Shown here: one piece after another, positions 49,811 to 59,164 of the stretch
Layout: each line of letters starts with the position of its first letter
Numbering within the stretch: position 1 is the first letter of the stretch
Origin: Pseudomonas sp. 8AS
Lineage (GTDB): Bacteria; Pseudomonadota; Gammaproteobacteria; Pseudomonadales; Pseudomonadaceae
Reading direction: 5' to 3'
Length of the DNA: 64,000 nucleotides
NCBI RefSeq assembly: GCF_902506505.1
Contig: NZ_LR733406.1
Location: 2,590,826-2,654,825 of the forward strand
Made by a program: the position numbers and the translations under genes
Notes under the pieces: generated by a model
Database searches by the model: none
What the model was told of the DNA's origin: nothing
The model's input: the letters and a program-made list of their open reading frames with translations, nothing else

Positions 49811-50548
49811 ATGCTGATTATCCCCGCTATCGATCTCAAGGACGGCGCCTGCGTGCGTCTGCGCCAGGGCCGCATGGAAGACTCCACGGTGTTTTCCGAT
49901 GACCCGGTGAGCATGGCCGCCAAGTGGGTCGAGGGCGGTTGCCGCCGCCTGCACCTGGTCGACCTCAACGGTGCCTTCGAGGGCCAGCCGGTCAACGGCG
50001 AGGTGGTCACCGCCATCGCCAAGCGCTACCCGCACCTGCCGATCCAGATCGGCGGCGGCATCCGCTCGCTGGAAACCATCGAGCACTACGTCAAGGCCGG
50101 GGTCAGCTACGTGATCATCGGCACCAAGGCGGTGAAAGATCCGCAGTTCGTCACCGATGCCTGCAAGGCCTTCCCGGGCAAGGTCATCGTCGGCCTGGAT
50201 GCCAAGGACGGCTTCGTCGCCACCGACGGCTGGGCCGAGGTATCGAGCGTGCAGGCCACCGACCTGGCCAAGCGCTTCGAGGCCGACGGTGTGTCCGCCA
50301 TCGTTTATACCGACATCGCCAAAGACGGCATGATGCAGGGCTGCAACGTCGAGGCCACCGCGGCCCTGGCGGCGGCCAGCAAGATCCCGGTGATCGCCTC
50401 CGGCGGCATCCACAACCTCGGCGATATCGAAAAGCTGCTGCTGGCCCGCTCGCCGGGCATCATCGGCGCCATTACCGGCCGGGCGATCTACGAAGGCACT
50501 CTGGACGTCGCCGAGGCCCAGGCCTTCTGCGACAGCTTCAAGGGTTGA
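49811..50548 (+). CDS. hisA: Phosphoribosylformimino-5-aminoimidazole carboxamide ribotide isomerase
   Basis: TIM-barrel isomerase of 245 aa. The catalytic aspartate lies in [14 protein letters not shown], and the second in [12 protein letters not shown]. Phosphate-binding loops are GGGIRSLE and ASGGIHNLG. It converts ProFAR to PRFAR, the substrate of HisH-HisF. Confidence 0.97.
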   Translation: MLIIPAIDLKDGACVRLRQGRMEDSTVFSDDPVSMAAKWVEGGCRRLHLVDLNGAFEGQPVNGEVVTAIAKRYPHLPIQIGGGIRSLETIEHYVKAGVSYVIIGTKAVKDPQFVTDACKAFPGKVIVGLDAKDGFVATDGWAEVSSVQATDLAKRFEADGVSAIVYTDIAKDGMMQGCNVEATAALAAASKIPVIASGGIHNLGDIEKLLLARSPGIIGAITGRAIYEGTLDVAEAQAFCDSFKG

Positions 50549-50554
50549 TCTGAA

Positions 50555-50647
50555 CGTAGGGTGGGTTAGCCGCGCAGCGGCGTAACCCACCGATAGAGTC
50601 ATCCGTTGACGCGACGATGGGTATCGCTGCGCTCAACCCATCCTACG
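50555..50647. repeat. REP-like intergenic palindromic repeat between hisA and hisF
   Basis: Outer arms CGTAGGGTGGGTT and AACCCATCCTACG enclose two smaller palindromes (GGTGGGTTA with TAACCCACC, and GATGGGT with ACCCATC). This style of repeat is scattered in Pseudomonas intergenic DNA. It may fold in the his mRNA and affect its stability. Confidence 0.7.
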
Positions 50648-50658
50648 AGTGCATTGTT

Positions 50659-51429
50659 ATGGCTTTGGCTAAACGCATCATCCCCTGCCTCGACGTGGAC
50701 AACGGCCGCGTGGTCAAGGGCGTCAAGTTCGAGAACATCCGCGACGCCGGCGACCCGGTGGAGATCGCCCGCCGCTACGACGAGCAGGGCGCCGACGAGA
50801 TCACCTTCCTCGACATCACCGCCAGCGTCGATGGTCGCGACACCACCCTGCACACGGTCGAGCGCATGGCCAGCCAGGTGTTTATCCCGCTGACGGTCGG
50901 TGGTGGGGTCAGGACTGTTCAGGACATCCGCAACCTGCTCAATGCCGGTGCAGACAAGGTCTCGATCAACACCGCCGCGGTGTTCAACCCGGAGTTCGTC
51001 GGCGAGGCCGCGCAGCGCTTCGGCTCGCAGTGCATCGTGGTCGCCATCGACGCCAAGAAGGTCTCGCTGCCGGGCGAAACCCCGCGCTGGGAAATCTTCA
51101 CCCATGGCGGGCGCAAGCCGACCGGCCTGGATGCCGTACTGTGGGCGAAGAAGATGGAAGACCTCGGCGCCGGCGAAATCCTCCTGACCAGCATGGACCA
51201 GGACGGCGTGAAGAGCGGCTACGACCTCGGCGTGACCCGCGCCATCAGCGAGAGCGTGGGCATCCCGGTGATCGCCTCCGGCGGCGTCGGCAACCTCGAA
51301 CACCTGGCCGCCGGCATCCTCGAAGGCAAGGCCGATGCGGTGCTGGCGGCGAGCATCTTCCACTTCGGCGAGTACAGCGTGCCGGAGGCCAAGGCCTACC
51401 TGGCCAGCCGCGGTATCGTGGTGCGCTGA
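50659..51429 (+). CDS. hisF: Imidazole glycerol phosphate synthase, cyclase subunit
   Basis: TIM-barrel cyclase of 256 aa. Catalytic aspartates are in [15 protein letters not shown] and [14 protein letters not shown], with [12 protein letters not shown] as phosphate loop. It joins ammonia from HisH to PRFAR. The ATG at 50659 is used; the upstream in-frame extension lies in the repeat element and is not conserved. Confidence 0.97.
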   Translation: MALAKRIIPCLDVDNGRVVKGVKFENIRDAGDPVEIARRYDEQGADEITFLDITASVDGRDTTLHTVERMASQVFIPLTVGGGVRTVQDIRNLLNAGADKVSINTAAVFNPEFVGEAAQRFGSQCIVVAIDAKKVSLPGETPRWEIFTHGGRKPTGLDAVLWAKKMEDLGAGEILLTSMDQDGVKSGYDLGVTRAISESVGIPVIASGGVGNLEHLAAGILEGKADAVLAASIFHFGEYSVPEAKAYLASRGIVVR

Positions 51430-51450
51430 GCCGCCTGCCGCGCTTGACCC

Positions 51451-51476
51451 GACGCCCGCTGCCCGCGGGCGTTTTT
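51451..51476 (+). terminator. Terminator of the his cluster
   Basis: GACGCCCGC and GCGGGCGTT form a stem with a short loop, followed by TTTTT, 22 bases after the hisF stop. Confidence 0.85.
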
Positions 51477-51700
51477 CATGGCGGCCCGATTGCCCCGTCT
51501 GGTTCGTTTCTTGCCTGCCTTGGCATGGCGCGCGCTCGCCTGGCGGGCCGTCGATCGATCTGCAGCAGTTGCATGCGCGTGGCGCTATCGCGTTCTGTCG
51601 CAGTGGGTTGAAACTCGCAGGTCACAAGGTGACTATGGCTGCTCGCCGGCTGTCCACTGTCAGGCTCGCCAATTTCCCCCTAACCCTGGAGCTGTACTGC

Positions 51701-52456
51701 ATGCTGAAATCTCTGCAAAAAGCCCTGCTGCTCGCTGGTCTGCTGCTGGCCGGTGGCGCACACGCCGAGCTGGACCCGGACTACAAGGTCATCCTGCTGA
51801 CCGAGAATTACCCGCCGTACAACATGGCGATCAACGGCAAGAACTTCGCCCAGGAAGACAACATTGACGGCATCGCTGCAGATATCGTGCGGGAGATGTT
51901 CAAGCGTGCCGGGGTCACGTACAGCCTGACCCTGCGTTTCCCCTGGGATCGCATCTACAAGCTGGCGCTAGAGAAACCGGGCTACGGCGTGTTCGCCACC
52001 AGCCGTGTGCCGGAGCGTGAGCAGTTGTTCAAATGGGTCGGCCCTATCGCCAAAGACGACTGGGTGTTGCTGGCCAAGGGCGACAGCCAGATCACCCTCG
52101 GCAGCCTGGCTGAGGCGAAGAAGTACAAGGTCGGAGCCTACAAGGGTGATGCCACGGCTGAGCATCTGGTGAAGAACGGTCTGACGCCGATCACCGTGCT
52201 GCGCGATCAGGAAAACGCCAAGAAGTTGGAGGGCAGTCAGATCGATCTGTGGGCCACCGGTGATCCGGCAGGTCGCTACCTGGCCAAGCAGGAGGGCGTG
52301 TCCGGGCTGAAGACGGTGCTGCGCTTCCACAGCGGCGAGCTGTATCTGGCACTGAACAAAGAGGTGCCCGATGAAGTGGTGCAGAAGCTGCAGGGCGCGC
52401 TGGACAAGATGCGCAGCGACGGCTTCGTCGAGCAGATCACCAGCAACTACCTCTGA
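51701..52456 (+). CDS. Family-3 periplasmic binding protein, copy 1
   Basis: Secreted protein of 251 aa with signal peptide MLKSLQKALLLAGLLLAGGA, cleaved after AHA. The mature start DYKVILLTENYPPYNMAING has the amino-acid-binding-protein pattern. The LRFPWDRIYKLALEKPGYGV block places it in a Pseudomonas group without dedicated permeases. The longer in-frame upstream sequence crosses the hisF terminator and is rejected. About 225 bases upstream of the start contain no gene. The ligand is unknown. A paralogue follows at 52618. Confidence 0.88.
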   Translation: MLKSLQKALLLAGLLLAGGAHAELDPDYKVILLTENYPPYNMAINGKNFAQEDNIDGIAADIVREMFKRAGVTYSLTLRFPWDRIYKLALEKPGYGVFATSRVPEREQLFKWVGPIAKDDWVLLAKGDSQITLGSLAEAKKYKVGAYKGDATAEHLVKNGLTPITVLRDQENAKKLEGSQIDLWATGDPAGRYLAKQEGVSGLKTVLRFHSGELYLALNKEVPDEVVQKLQGALDKMRSDGFVEQITSNYL

Positions 52457-52617
52457 GCCGTTGCGCCGCCGGCCGCCGGCGTGACCATCCGCACTGGCGC
52501 GGGACGAGCTTCATGCTAACCTGCGCCGCCCCGGAGGCTGCCCGCGCTCGCGCCTGCCGAGGCGCTGGAGGGCAGCCCGTGCGCCGCCCGCCTCTTTTGA
52601 CTGGCAAGGAAATGGAT

Positions 52618-53379
52618 ATGTTGTTGAAGCGTCTGACGATGGCGGTGCTGGGCCTGGGCCTGCTGTTTTCCGCCCTGGCCCGTGCCGAAGTGCCGGCCGA
52701 CTACAAGGTCGTGCTGCTGACCGAGAACTTCCCGCCCTACAACATGGCGACCAACGGCAAGAACTACGCCCGCGAGGAAAACCTCGATGGCATCGCCGTG
52801 AAGGTGGTCGGCGAGATGTTCAAGAAGGCCGGCATCCAGTACCACATGACGCTGCGTTTCCCCTGGGCGCGCATCTACAAGATGGCCCTGGAACTGCCCG
52901 ACCATGGCGTGTTCGTGGCGGCCAAGCTGCCGGAGCGGGAAAAGCTGTTCAAATGGGTCGGCCCGATCGGCCCGGACGACTGGGTGATGCTGGCCAAGGC
53001 CGACAGCCCGATCAGCCTGCTCAGCCTGGAACAGGCCAGGCAGTACCGCATCGGCGCCTACAAGGGCGACGCCATCGACGAGCACCTGCGCAAACAGGGT
53101 CTGGAGCCGCTCAGCTCGCTGCGCGACCAGGAGAACGTGGCCAAGCTGATGAACGGGCAGATCGACCTGTGGGCCACCGGCGACCCCGCCGGCCGTTACC
53201 TGGCCAAGCTGGAGGGCGTCAGCGGGCTGAAGACCGTGCTGCGCTTCGACAGTGCCGAGCTGTACCTGGCCCTCAACCCGGAAACCCCGGACGAGGTGGT
53301 CGAGCGTCTGCAGAAGGCCCTCGACCAGATGCGCGCCGATGGCACGGTGGACAAGATCTTCCAGAGCTACGTGGAGTAA
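52618..53379 (+). CDS. Family-3 periplasmic binding protein, copy 2
   Basis: Secreted protein of 253 aa, clearly a paralogue of copy 1 (shared VLLTENFPPYNMATNGKNYA, DLWATGDPAGRYLAK and SGLKTVLRF). The ATG at 52618 is chosen because AAGGA lies seven bases upstream; another ATG six bases earlier is too close to it. The signal peptide is MLLKRLTMAVLGLGLLFSAL. It ends just before a strong terminator. Both copies lack neighbouring transport genes and may serve shared transporters or receptors. Confidence 0.88.
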   Translation: MLLKRLTMAVLGLGLLFSALARAEVPADYKVVLLTENFPPYNMATNGKNYAREENLDGIAVKVVGEMFKKAGIQYHMTLRFPWARIYKMALELPDHGVFVAAKLPEREKLFKWVGPIGPDDWVMLAKADSPISLLSLEQARQYRIGAYKGDAIDEHLRKQGLEPLSSLRDQENVAKLMNGQIDLWATGDPAGRYLAKLEGVSGLKTVLRFDSAELYLALNPETPDEVVERLQKALDQMRADGTVDKIFQSYVE

Positions 53380-53395
53380 TTCTGGCGGACAGGAA

Positions 53396-53420
53396 AAACC
53401 CGGGCTTGCCCGGGTTTTTT
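53396..53420 (+). terminator. Strong terminator after the binding-protein pair
   Basis: AACCCGGGC and GCCCGGGTT stem with a two-base loop, followed by a T run, 17 bases after the stop. Confidence 0.92.
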
Positions 53421-53475
53421 GTTTTTTCCACTCGCCTTGGAGACTGCTTACGATCTTTTGACCCTAGGCGGGCTC

Positions 53476-54783
53476 TCAGTCGCCGCGGGTGACGCTCAGA
53501 CCCTTGAGCAGGTTGAGCGCCTGGCTCAGCTGGTAGTCGTCGTCCTGCGGGCGTGCCGGCTTCTCGCTCTTCTTGCCGCTGGGCTTGTCCGCGCCGCCGT
53601 TGCCGTTGCCCAGGTGGCCCTGCAGGTCGGCTTCCTTGATGCTTTCGCTGTCCTGCTCGCGGGTCAGCTTGGCGCGCGCCACCTCGATGTCCGGGACTAT
53701 GCCCTGGGCCTGGATCGAGCGGCCCTTGGGGGTGTAGTACAGGGCGGTGGTGAGCTTCAGGGCGCGGTCGTTGTTCAGCGGCAGCACGGTCTGCACCGAG
53801 CCCTTGCCGAAGCTGTCGGTGCCCATCAGCACGCCGCGCTTGTGGTCCTGCAGGGCGCCGGCGACGATCTCCGAGGCCGAGGCGCTGCCACCGTTGATCA
53901 GCACCACCAGCGGCACGCCTTCGCTGGCGTCGGCCGGGTCGGCGTTGAAGCGCAGTTCCGAGTTGGCGATCCGGCCCTCGGTGTAGACGATCAGGCCCTT
54001 CTTGAGGAAGTGGTCGGTGACTTCCACCGCCGCCTGCAGCACGCCGCCGGGGTTGTTGCGCAGGTCGAGGACCAGGCCGCGCAGCTTGCCGCCGTTGTCC
54101 TTGCGCAGCTTGGCCAGGGCCTTGCCGACTTCCTCGCCGGTGTTGATCTGGAACTGGGTGATGCGCAGCAGGCCGTAGCCGTCTTCGAGCAGCTGGCTCT
54201 TCACGCTCTTGACCTTGATCACCGCGCGGGTCAGTTCCACATCGAACGGCTGGCCGCCTTCGCGCACCAGGGTCAGGACGATCTTGCTGCCGGCCTTGCC
54301 GCGCATCTTGTCCACCGCTTCCATCAGCGACAGGCCCTTGGTCGGCTGGCCGTCGATCTTGAAGATCAGGTCGCCGGGCTGGATGCCGGCGCGCGAGGCC
54401 GGGGTGTCGTCGATCGGCGTGACCACCTTGAGGAAGCTGTCCTCCACGCCGACTTCTATCCCCAGGCCGCCGAATTCGCCGCTGGTGCTTTCCTGCAGTT
54501 CGGCGAAGGCTTCCGGCTCCAGGTAGGCGGAGTGCGGGTCGAGGTTGCTGAGCATGCCCTTGATGGCGTTTTCCAGCAGGGTCTTGTCGTCCACCGGCTC
54601 GACATAGGCCGACTTGATGCGGTCCATCACCTCGGCGAAGGTGCGCAGTTCATCCAGCGGCAAGGGTGCCTTGGCGTTTTCCACCGGGGCCGCCACCGGC
54701 TCGGGCGCGGCCTGCAGGGCAGGGCTGCCCGCCAGCAGGCCGAGGGCCAGGGCGAGAGGGGTGAGGCGGTGGAAATGCGACAT
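53476..54783 (-). CDS. ctpA: Carboxyl-terminal processing protease (S41)
   Basis: Periplasmic serine protease of 435 aa with a signal peptide (LALALGLLAGSPALQA), a PDZ domain at about 95-170 (GIEVGVEDSFLKV; GIQPGDLIFKIDG) and the S41 catalytic Ser-Lys dyad in NGGSASASEIVAGAL and GTDSFGKGSVQ. It degrades periplasmic proteins, including cell-wall hydrolases in P. aeruginosa. The C-terminus is a charged, low-complexity tail. It lies downstream of the EnvC-like gene, with which it is functionally linked through peptidoglycan hydrolase control. Confidence 0.93.
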   Translation of the reverse strand: MSHFHRLTPLALALGLLAGSPALQAAPEPVAAPVENAKAPLPLDELRTFAEVMDRIKSAYVEPVDDKTLLENAIKGMLSNLDPHSAYLEPEAFAELQESTSGEFGGLGIEVGVEDSFLKVVTPIDDTPASRAGIQPGDLIFKIDGQPTKGLSLMEAVDKMRGKAGSKIVLTLVREGGQPFDVELTRAVIKVKSVKSQLLEDGYGLLRITQFQINTGEEVGKALAKLRKDNGGKLRGLVLDLRNNPGGVLQAAVEVTDHFLKKGLIVYTEGRIANSELRFNADPADASEGVPLVVLINGGSASASEIVAGALQDHKRGVLMGTDSFGKGSVQTVLPLNNDRALKLTTALYYTPKGRSIQAQGIVPDIEVARAKLTREQDSESIKEADLQGHLGNGNGGADKPSGKKSEKPARPQDDDYQLSQALNLLKGLSVTRGD

Positions 54784-54824
54784 GTGAACTCCCAGAAATA
54801 ATTGCGGGTGGCGCTCTCGGGCGG

Positions 54825-56066
54825 TCAGCCGCGGCACCACTGTGCGGGATCGCTCGGGCGGCCCTGCTGGCGAATGGCGAAATACAGGGCGGGCGTGTCC
54901 TGCCCGCCGCTGGTGCCGACGGTGGCAATCGATTCGCCGGCCTTGACGATGTCGCCGGCTTCCTTGAGCAGGCTCTGGTTGTGGCCATACAGGCTCAGGT
55001 AGCCGTTGCCGTGATCGAGGATGACCAGAAGCCCGGCGCCGCGCAACCAGTCGGCGAACACCACCCGCCCGCCATGCACGGCATGCACCTGGCTGCCGGC
55101 GCTGGCGCCGATCAGCACGCCGTCCCACTTGGTGCGGGCATCACCACCGCGCGGCGTGCCGTAGCGCGCCACCACCCGGCCGTTGACCGGCCACGGCAAC
55201 TTGCCCTTGGCGCTGGCAAAGGGGCCGCCATAGCTGGCGCCGCTGTTGCTCACGGCCGGGCCGAGGGCCAGCGGCTGGCTGTTCGGCTGGCGTGCCTGCT
55301 GCTGTTCGAGCAGGGCCAGGCGCTGTGCTTCTGCCGCCTCGCGGGCCTGGCGGGCGAGGGTTTCCTCGATGGTCTTGAGCACGCGGGTCAGTTCGGCCTG
55401 TTCCTGCTGGCGTGCCTTGAGCTTGTGGTCGCCGGCGCTGTACTGCTTGTTCAGCTTGGCCAGGGCCTGCTGGCGCTCCTTGCGCGCGGCGGCGAGCTGC
55501 TCGCGGCGGCTGTCCAGGGCGCTTTTCTGCTCGCCCAGCTGGGCCTGCTGGGTGGCGATGTCGGTTTCGATGTTGGCCAGCTGGCGCAGGGTCTCGTTGA
55601 ACGCGGCCAGCTGCTCCAGGCGCGCCTGGCCGAGGTAGTCGTAGTAGGTGAGGGTGCGCGAGAACTTTTCCGGCTGCTGCTGGTTAAGCAGCAGGCGCAG
55701 CGGCTCCTGCTGGCCGCCCTGGTAGGCCGCGCGGGCCTGGATGCCGATCAGGCGCTGCTGTTCAAGGCGCGATTGCTGGAGTTTTTTTTTCTCCTGGTCG
55801 AGACGCTGCAGCTCCTGCTCGCTCTTGTTCATCTCCTGCTGCAGGCCGTTGACCTGCTTCTGCAGCTGGCCCATCTCGCTTTCGGTGCGCTTGAGGTCCT
55901 TCTGCACCCCGGATTTTTCTTTCTGCAGCTGTTCGAGCAGCTTCTTCAGCTCGGCGACATCGGCGCGCGCGGCTTCCAGCTGTTTTTGGGCGTCGGCTTT
56001 CTCGTCGGCGAAGGCGGCCGGGGCGAGCAGGCTGGTCAGGACTATCAGGGCGAGGGCGCGAAACAT
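54825..56066 (-). CDS. envC: EnvC-type murein hydrolase activator (degenerate LytM)
   Basis: Periplasmic protein of 413 aa with signal peptide (MFRALALIVLTSLLAPAAFA), a long coiled coil at about 22-250 rich in Gln, Glu and Lys, and a C-terminal M23/LytM domain (about 290-413). Zinc ligands of active M23 enzymes are missing: the usual HxGxD-like segment reads RTKWDGVLIG. This fits EnvC, which activates amidases AmiA and AmiB at the septum rather than cutting itself. The gene lies between gpmI and ctpA on the same strand. Confidence 0.88.
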   Translation of the reverse strand: MFRALALIVLTSLLAPAAFADEKADAQKQLEAARADVAELKKLLEQLQKEKSGVQKDLKRTESEMGQLQKQVNGLQQEMNKSEQELQRLDQEKKKLQQSRLEQQRLIGIQARAAYQGGQQEPLRLLLNQQQPEKFSRTLTYYDYLGQARLEQLAAFNETLRQLANIETDIATQQAQLGEQKSALDSRREQLAAARKERQQALAKLNKQYSAGDHKLKARQQEQAELTRVLKTIEETLARQAREAAEAQRLALLEQQQARQPNSQPLALGPAVSNSGASYGGPFASAKGKLPWPVNGRVVARYGTPRGGDARTKWDGVLIGASAGSQVHAVHGGRVVFADWLRGAGLLVILDHGNGYLSLYGHNQSLLKEAGDIVKAGESIATVGTSGGQDTPALYFAIRQQGRPSDPAQWCRG

Positions 56067-56121
56067 GGGCTGTGCAGCACCTGGAGCGGGGAGTCGGCCT
56101 AGTATGCCCGTCGCGCCGCGC

Positions 56122-56158
56122 AAAAAAAACGCCCGCCGACGAGAGCCGGCAGGCGTTT
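56122..56158 (-). terminator. Terminator of gpmI
   Basis: On the minus strand AAACGCCTGCCGG and CCGGCGGGCGTTT-type arms fold and are followed by a T run, 16 bases after the gpmI stop. Confidence 0.88.
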
Positions 56159-56174
56159 CGCGACGTGGGGCGCT

Positions 56175-57710
56175 TTATTTCAGACTGATGATGCTGGTGC
56201 CGGTCATTTCCTGCGGGATCGGCAGGCCCATCAGGGTCAGCAGGGTCGGCGCCACGTCGGCCAGCACGCCGCCTTCACGGAGGCTCGCCGGGCGTTTGCC
56301 GACATAGATGAACGGCACCGGCTCGCAGGTGTGCGCGGTGTGCGCCTGGCCGGTGCACTCGTCTTCCATCTGCTCGACGTTGCCGTGGTCGGCGGTGATC
56401 AGCGCTTCGCCGCCGACCTTGTCCAGCGCGGCAACGATGCGCCCGACGCAGGTGTCCAGGCATTCCACGGCGGCCACGGCGGCAGAGAACACGCCGGTAT
56501 GGCCGACCATGTCGCCGTTGGCGTAGTTGACGATGATCACGTCATACCGCTGGTTCTCGATGGCCTCGACGATCTTGTCGGTCACTTGCGGCGCGCTCAT
56601 CTGCGGCTGCAGGTCGTAGGTGGCGACGTTCGGCGAGGGGATGAGGATGCGCTCCTCTCCGGCGAACGGCTCTTCGCGGCCGCCGGAGAAGAAGAAGGTG
56701 ACGTGGGCGTACTTCTCGGTCTCGGCGATGCGCAGCTGGGTCTTGCCGTTGTTCGCCAGGTACTCGCCGAGCACGTTGGTCAGGGGTTCCGGCTTGTAGG
56801 CGCTGGGCGCCGGGATGCTCGCCGCGTACTGGGTGAGCATGATGAAGCCGGCCAGTTGCGGCACACGCGCGCGCTCGAACTCGTTGAACCCGGGCTCGAC
56901 GAAGGCGCGGGTCAGCTCGCGGGCGCGGTCGGCGCGGAAGTTCATGAACACGATGGCGTCGCCGTCTTCGACTTTCACCGGGGTGCCGATAGTGGTGGCC
57001 TTGACGAATTCGTCGCTCTCGCCGCGCTCGTAGGCGGCGGCCAGGCCCTCAACGGCGCTGGCGGCATTGAACTGGCCCTGGCCTTCGACGATCAGGTGGT
57101 AGGCCTGCTCGACGCGGTCCCAGCGGTTGTCGCGGTCCATGGCGAAGTAGCGGCCGGTGAGGCTGGCGATGCGGCCCTTGCCGAGCCTGGCGAAGGTGGC
57201 GTCGAGCAGCTCGATGGACGGCTGGGCGCTTTTCGGCGGGGTATCGCGGCCGTCGAGGAAGGCGTGCAGGTAGATCTTCTCGGCGCCGCGCCCGGCGGCC
57301 AGCTCGGCCATGGCCACCAGGTGGTCCTGGTGGCTGTGCACGCCGCCATCCGACAGCAGGCCGAGGATATGCACGGCCTTACCGGCGCTTACGGCCTTGT
57401 CCACGGCACCGGTGATGGCGGCATTGCTGAAGAACTCGCCATCGCGGATCGCCTTGGTCACCCGGGTGAAGTCCTGGTACACCACGCGGCCGGCGCCGAG
57501 GTTCATGTGGCCGACCTCGGAGTTGCCCATCTGCCCGTCCGGCAGGCCGACATCCATGCCGCTGCCTGAGATCAAACCATGCGGCTGGGTGGCGCGCAGG
57601 CGGTCGTAGACCGGCGTGTGGGCCGCGTGGATGGCGTTGTACTCGGGGTTGTCGCTGTGGCCGAAGCCGTCGAGGATGATCAGGACCAGGGGTTTGGGCG
57701 TGGCGCTCAT
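56175..57710 (-). CDS. gpmI: 2,3-bisphosphoglycerate-independent phosphoglycerate mutase
   Basis: Glycolytic enzyme of 511 aa that interconverts 3- and 2-phosphoglycerate through a phosphoserine. The alkaline-phosphatase-fold metal motif [10 protein letters not shown] is at the N-terminus, the nucleophile Ser lies in [14 protein letters not shown], and the second metal site is ADHGNVEQM. The ATG at 57710 (MSATPKPLV) is preferred; the upstream frame has no conserved sequence. Confidence 0.96.
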   Translation of the reverse strand: MSATPKPLVLIILDGFGHSDNPEYNAIHAAHTPVYDRLRATQPHGLISGSGMDVGLPDGQMGNSEVGHMNLGAGRVVYQDFTRVTKAIRDGEFFSNAAITGAVDKAVSAGKAVHILGLLSDGGVHSHQDHLVAMAELAAGRGAEKIYLHAFLDGRDTPPKSAQPSIELLDATFARLGKGRIASLTGRYFAMDRDNRWDRVEQAYHLIVEGQGQFNAASAVEGLAAAYERGESDEFVKATTIGTPVKVEDGDAIVFMNFRADRARELTRAFVEPGFNEFERARVPQLAGFIMLTQYAASIPAPSAYKPEPLTNVLGEYLANNGKTQLRIAETEKYAHVTFFFSGGREEPFAGEERILIPSPNVATYDLQPQMSAPQVTDKIVEAIENQRYDVIIVNYANGDMVGHTGVFSAAVAAVECLDTCVGRIVAALDKVGGEALITADHGNVEQMEDECTGQAHTAHTCEPVPFIYVGKRPASLREGGVLADVAPTLLTLMGLPIPQEMTGTSIISLK

Positions 57711-57851
57711 AAAAGCTGGCTCGCTGTGCATGGGTCGAAAAAGGTCGCACATTCTACGGTCAACGGCCCGCGCCGTCACCGCTGGGCGGGGCTTGGCCGA
57801 CCAGTGTGGCTGTGTATACTGGCCGGCATTTTAACGCCCTGGAACTCCGCG

Positions 57852-58265
57852 ATGTTGGCCCACCTGATTGAATTTGCCACTAACCACTATGTACTGACCG
57901 CATGCTTCGCCTTCCTGCTGGTGCTGCTGATCGTCACCGAGCTGCGCAAGGGCGGCAAGAGCCTGTCCAGCCGTGAGCTGACCAGCCTGGTCAACGGCGA
58001 GCAGGGCCTGGTGCTGGACGTGCGCAACAACAAGGACTTCGCCAGCGGCCACATCGTCGGCGCCCTGAACATCCCTTTCGACAAGCTCGCCAGCCGCATG
58101 GCCGAGCTGGACAAGCACAAGGCCAAGACCATCATCGTGGTCGATGCCATGGGCCAGCACGCCGGCAGCGTTGCCCGCGACCTGCAGAAGGCCGGCTTCA
58201 CCGCGGCCAAACTGGGCGGCGGCATCGCCACCTGGCGTGGCGACAACTTGCCCGTGGTCAAGTGA
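57852..58265 (+). CDS. Rhodanese-like membrane-anchored protein without catalytic cysteine
   Basis: Protein of 137 aa with one N-terminal membrane helix (LTACFAFLLVLLIVTEL) and a rhodanese domain (VLDVRNNKDFASGHIVGALN). The active-site loop, which normally reads VxCxxGxRS, is VVDAMGQHAGS here, so the sulfur-carrying Cys is absent. It resembles YibN. It precedes grxC by one base, and the order rhodanese-grxC-secB is conserved in gamma-proteobacteria. It may bind rather than transfer sulfur compounds. Confidence 0.85.
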   Translation: MLAHLIEFATNHYVLTACFAFLLVLLIVTELRKGGKSLSSRELTSLVNGEQGLVLDVRNNKDFASGHIVGALNIPFDKLASRMAELDKHKAKTIIVVDAMGQHAGSVARDLQKAGFTAAKLGGGIATWRGDNLPVVK

Positions 58266-58266
58266 C

Positions 58267-58521
58267 ATGCCCGAGATTGTGGTTTACTCCAGCGCCTGGT
58301 GCCCCTACTGCGTCCGCGCCAAGCAACTGCTGAGCAGCAAGGGTGTGGCCTTCCACGACATCAGCGTCGACGGCAAGCCCGAGGCGCGCGCCGAGATGAC
58401 GCGCAAGGCCGGGCGCACCTCGGTACCGCAGATCTGGATCGGCAGCACCCATGTCGGTGGCTGCGACGACCTTTATGCCCTGGAGCGCGCCGGCAAGCTG
58501 GATGCGCTGCTGCAGGCCTGA
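58267..58521 (+). CDS. grxC: Glutaredoxin 3
   Basis: Thiol-disulfide oxidoreductase of 84 aa. The CPYC redox motif is in SSAWCPYCVRAK, with the cis-Pro TSVPQIWIG and GGCDDL glutathione-binding segment. It uses glutathione to reduce disulfides in the cytoplasm. It is encoded directly between the rhodanese gene and secB. Confidence 0.96.
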   Translation: MPEIVVYSSAWCPYCVRAKQLLSSKGVAFHDISVDGKPEARAEMTRKAGRTSVPQIWIGSTHVGGCDDLYALERAGKLDALLQA

Positions 58522-58556
58522 ACCCTTTCAGAAACCCGTAATAAGAAGACTTCGTC

Positions 58557-59042
58557 ATGACTGAACAAGCAAACAACGGTGCCGCCCAAGCCGAGCAAGG
58601 GCCTCAGTTCTCCCTGCAGCGCATCTATGTGAAGGATCTGTCCTTCGAAGCGCCGAAGAGCCCGGAGATCTTCCGTCAGGAGTGGGCGCCGAGCGTCGCG
58701 CTGGACCTGAACACCCGTCAGAAGACCCTGGACGGCGACTTCCACGAAGTGGTGCTGACCCTCTCGGTGACCGTGAAGACCGGCGAAGAGACCGCCTTCA
58801 TCGCCGAAGTGCAGCAGGCCGGGATCTTCCTGATCAAGGGCCTGGATGCCGCGTCCATGAGCCACACCCTCGGCGCCTTCTGCCCGAACCTGCTGTTCCC
58901 CTACGCCCGCGAGACCCTGGACAGCCTGGTGGTGCGCGGTTCCTTCCCGGCGCTGATGCTGGCCCCGGTGAACTTCGACGCCCTCTACGCCCAGGAGCTG
59001 CAGCGCATGCAGTCCGCCGGCGAGGCGACCGCCCAGGCCTGA
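58557..59042 (+). CDS. secB: Protein-export chaperone SecB
   Basis: Tetrameric export chaperone of 161 aa that holds precursor proteins unfolded and hands them to SecA. Family blocks: [36 protein letters not shown] and [17 protein letters not shown]. The acidic, Ala/Gln-rich C-terminus is normal. A strong terminator follows. Confidence 0.97.
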   Translation: MTEQANNGAAQAEQGPQFSLQRIYVKDLSFEAPKSPEIFRQEWAPSVALDLNTRQKTLDGDFHEVVLTLSVTVKTGEETAFIAEVQQAGIFLIKGLDAASMSHTLGAFCPNLLFPYARETLDSLVVRGSFPALMLAPVNFDALYAQELQRMQSAGEATAQA

Positions 59043-59060
59043 GGCCGGCGGTGATGAAAG

Positions 59061-59085
59061 AAGCGCCCCGCGGGGCGCTTTTTTT
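59061..59085 (+). terminator. Terminator of secB
   Basis: AAGCGCCCCG and CGGGGCGCTT pair directly, followed by TTTTT, 18 bases after the stop. Confidence 0.93.
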
Positions 59086-59112
59086 CTGCCTGGATTTACC
59101 TGATAGGGGCGG

Positions 59113-59158
59113 GCTCTGCTCGCGAAGCTTTTGCCTGGCCTGGGTTCGCGAGCAGAGC
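59113..59158. repeat. REP-like inverted repeat
   Basis: GCTCTGCTCGCGAA at 59113-59126 and its complement at 59145-59158 flank an 18-base loop. This is a typical Pseudomonas REP-type sequence lying between convergent secB and trmL. Confidence 0.75.
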
Positions 59159-59164
59159 GCGCTC

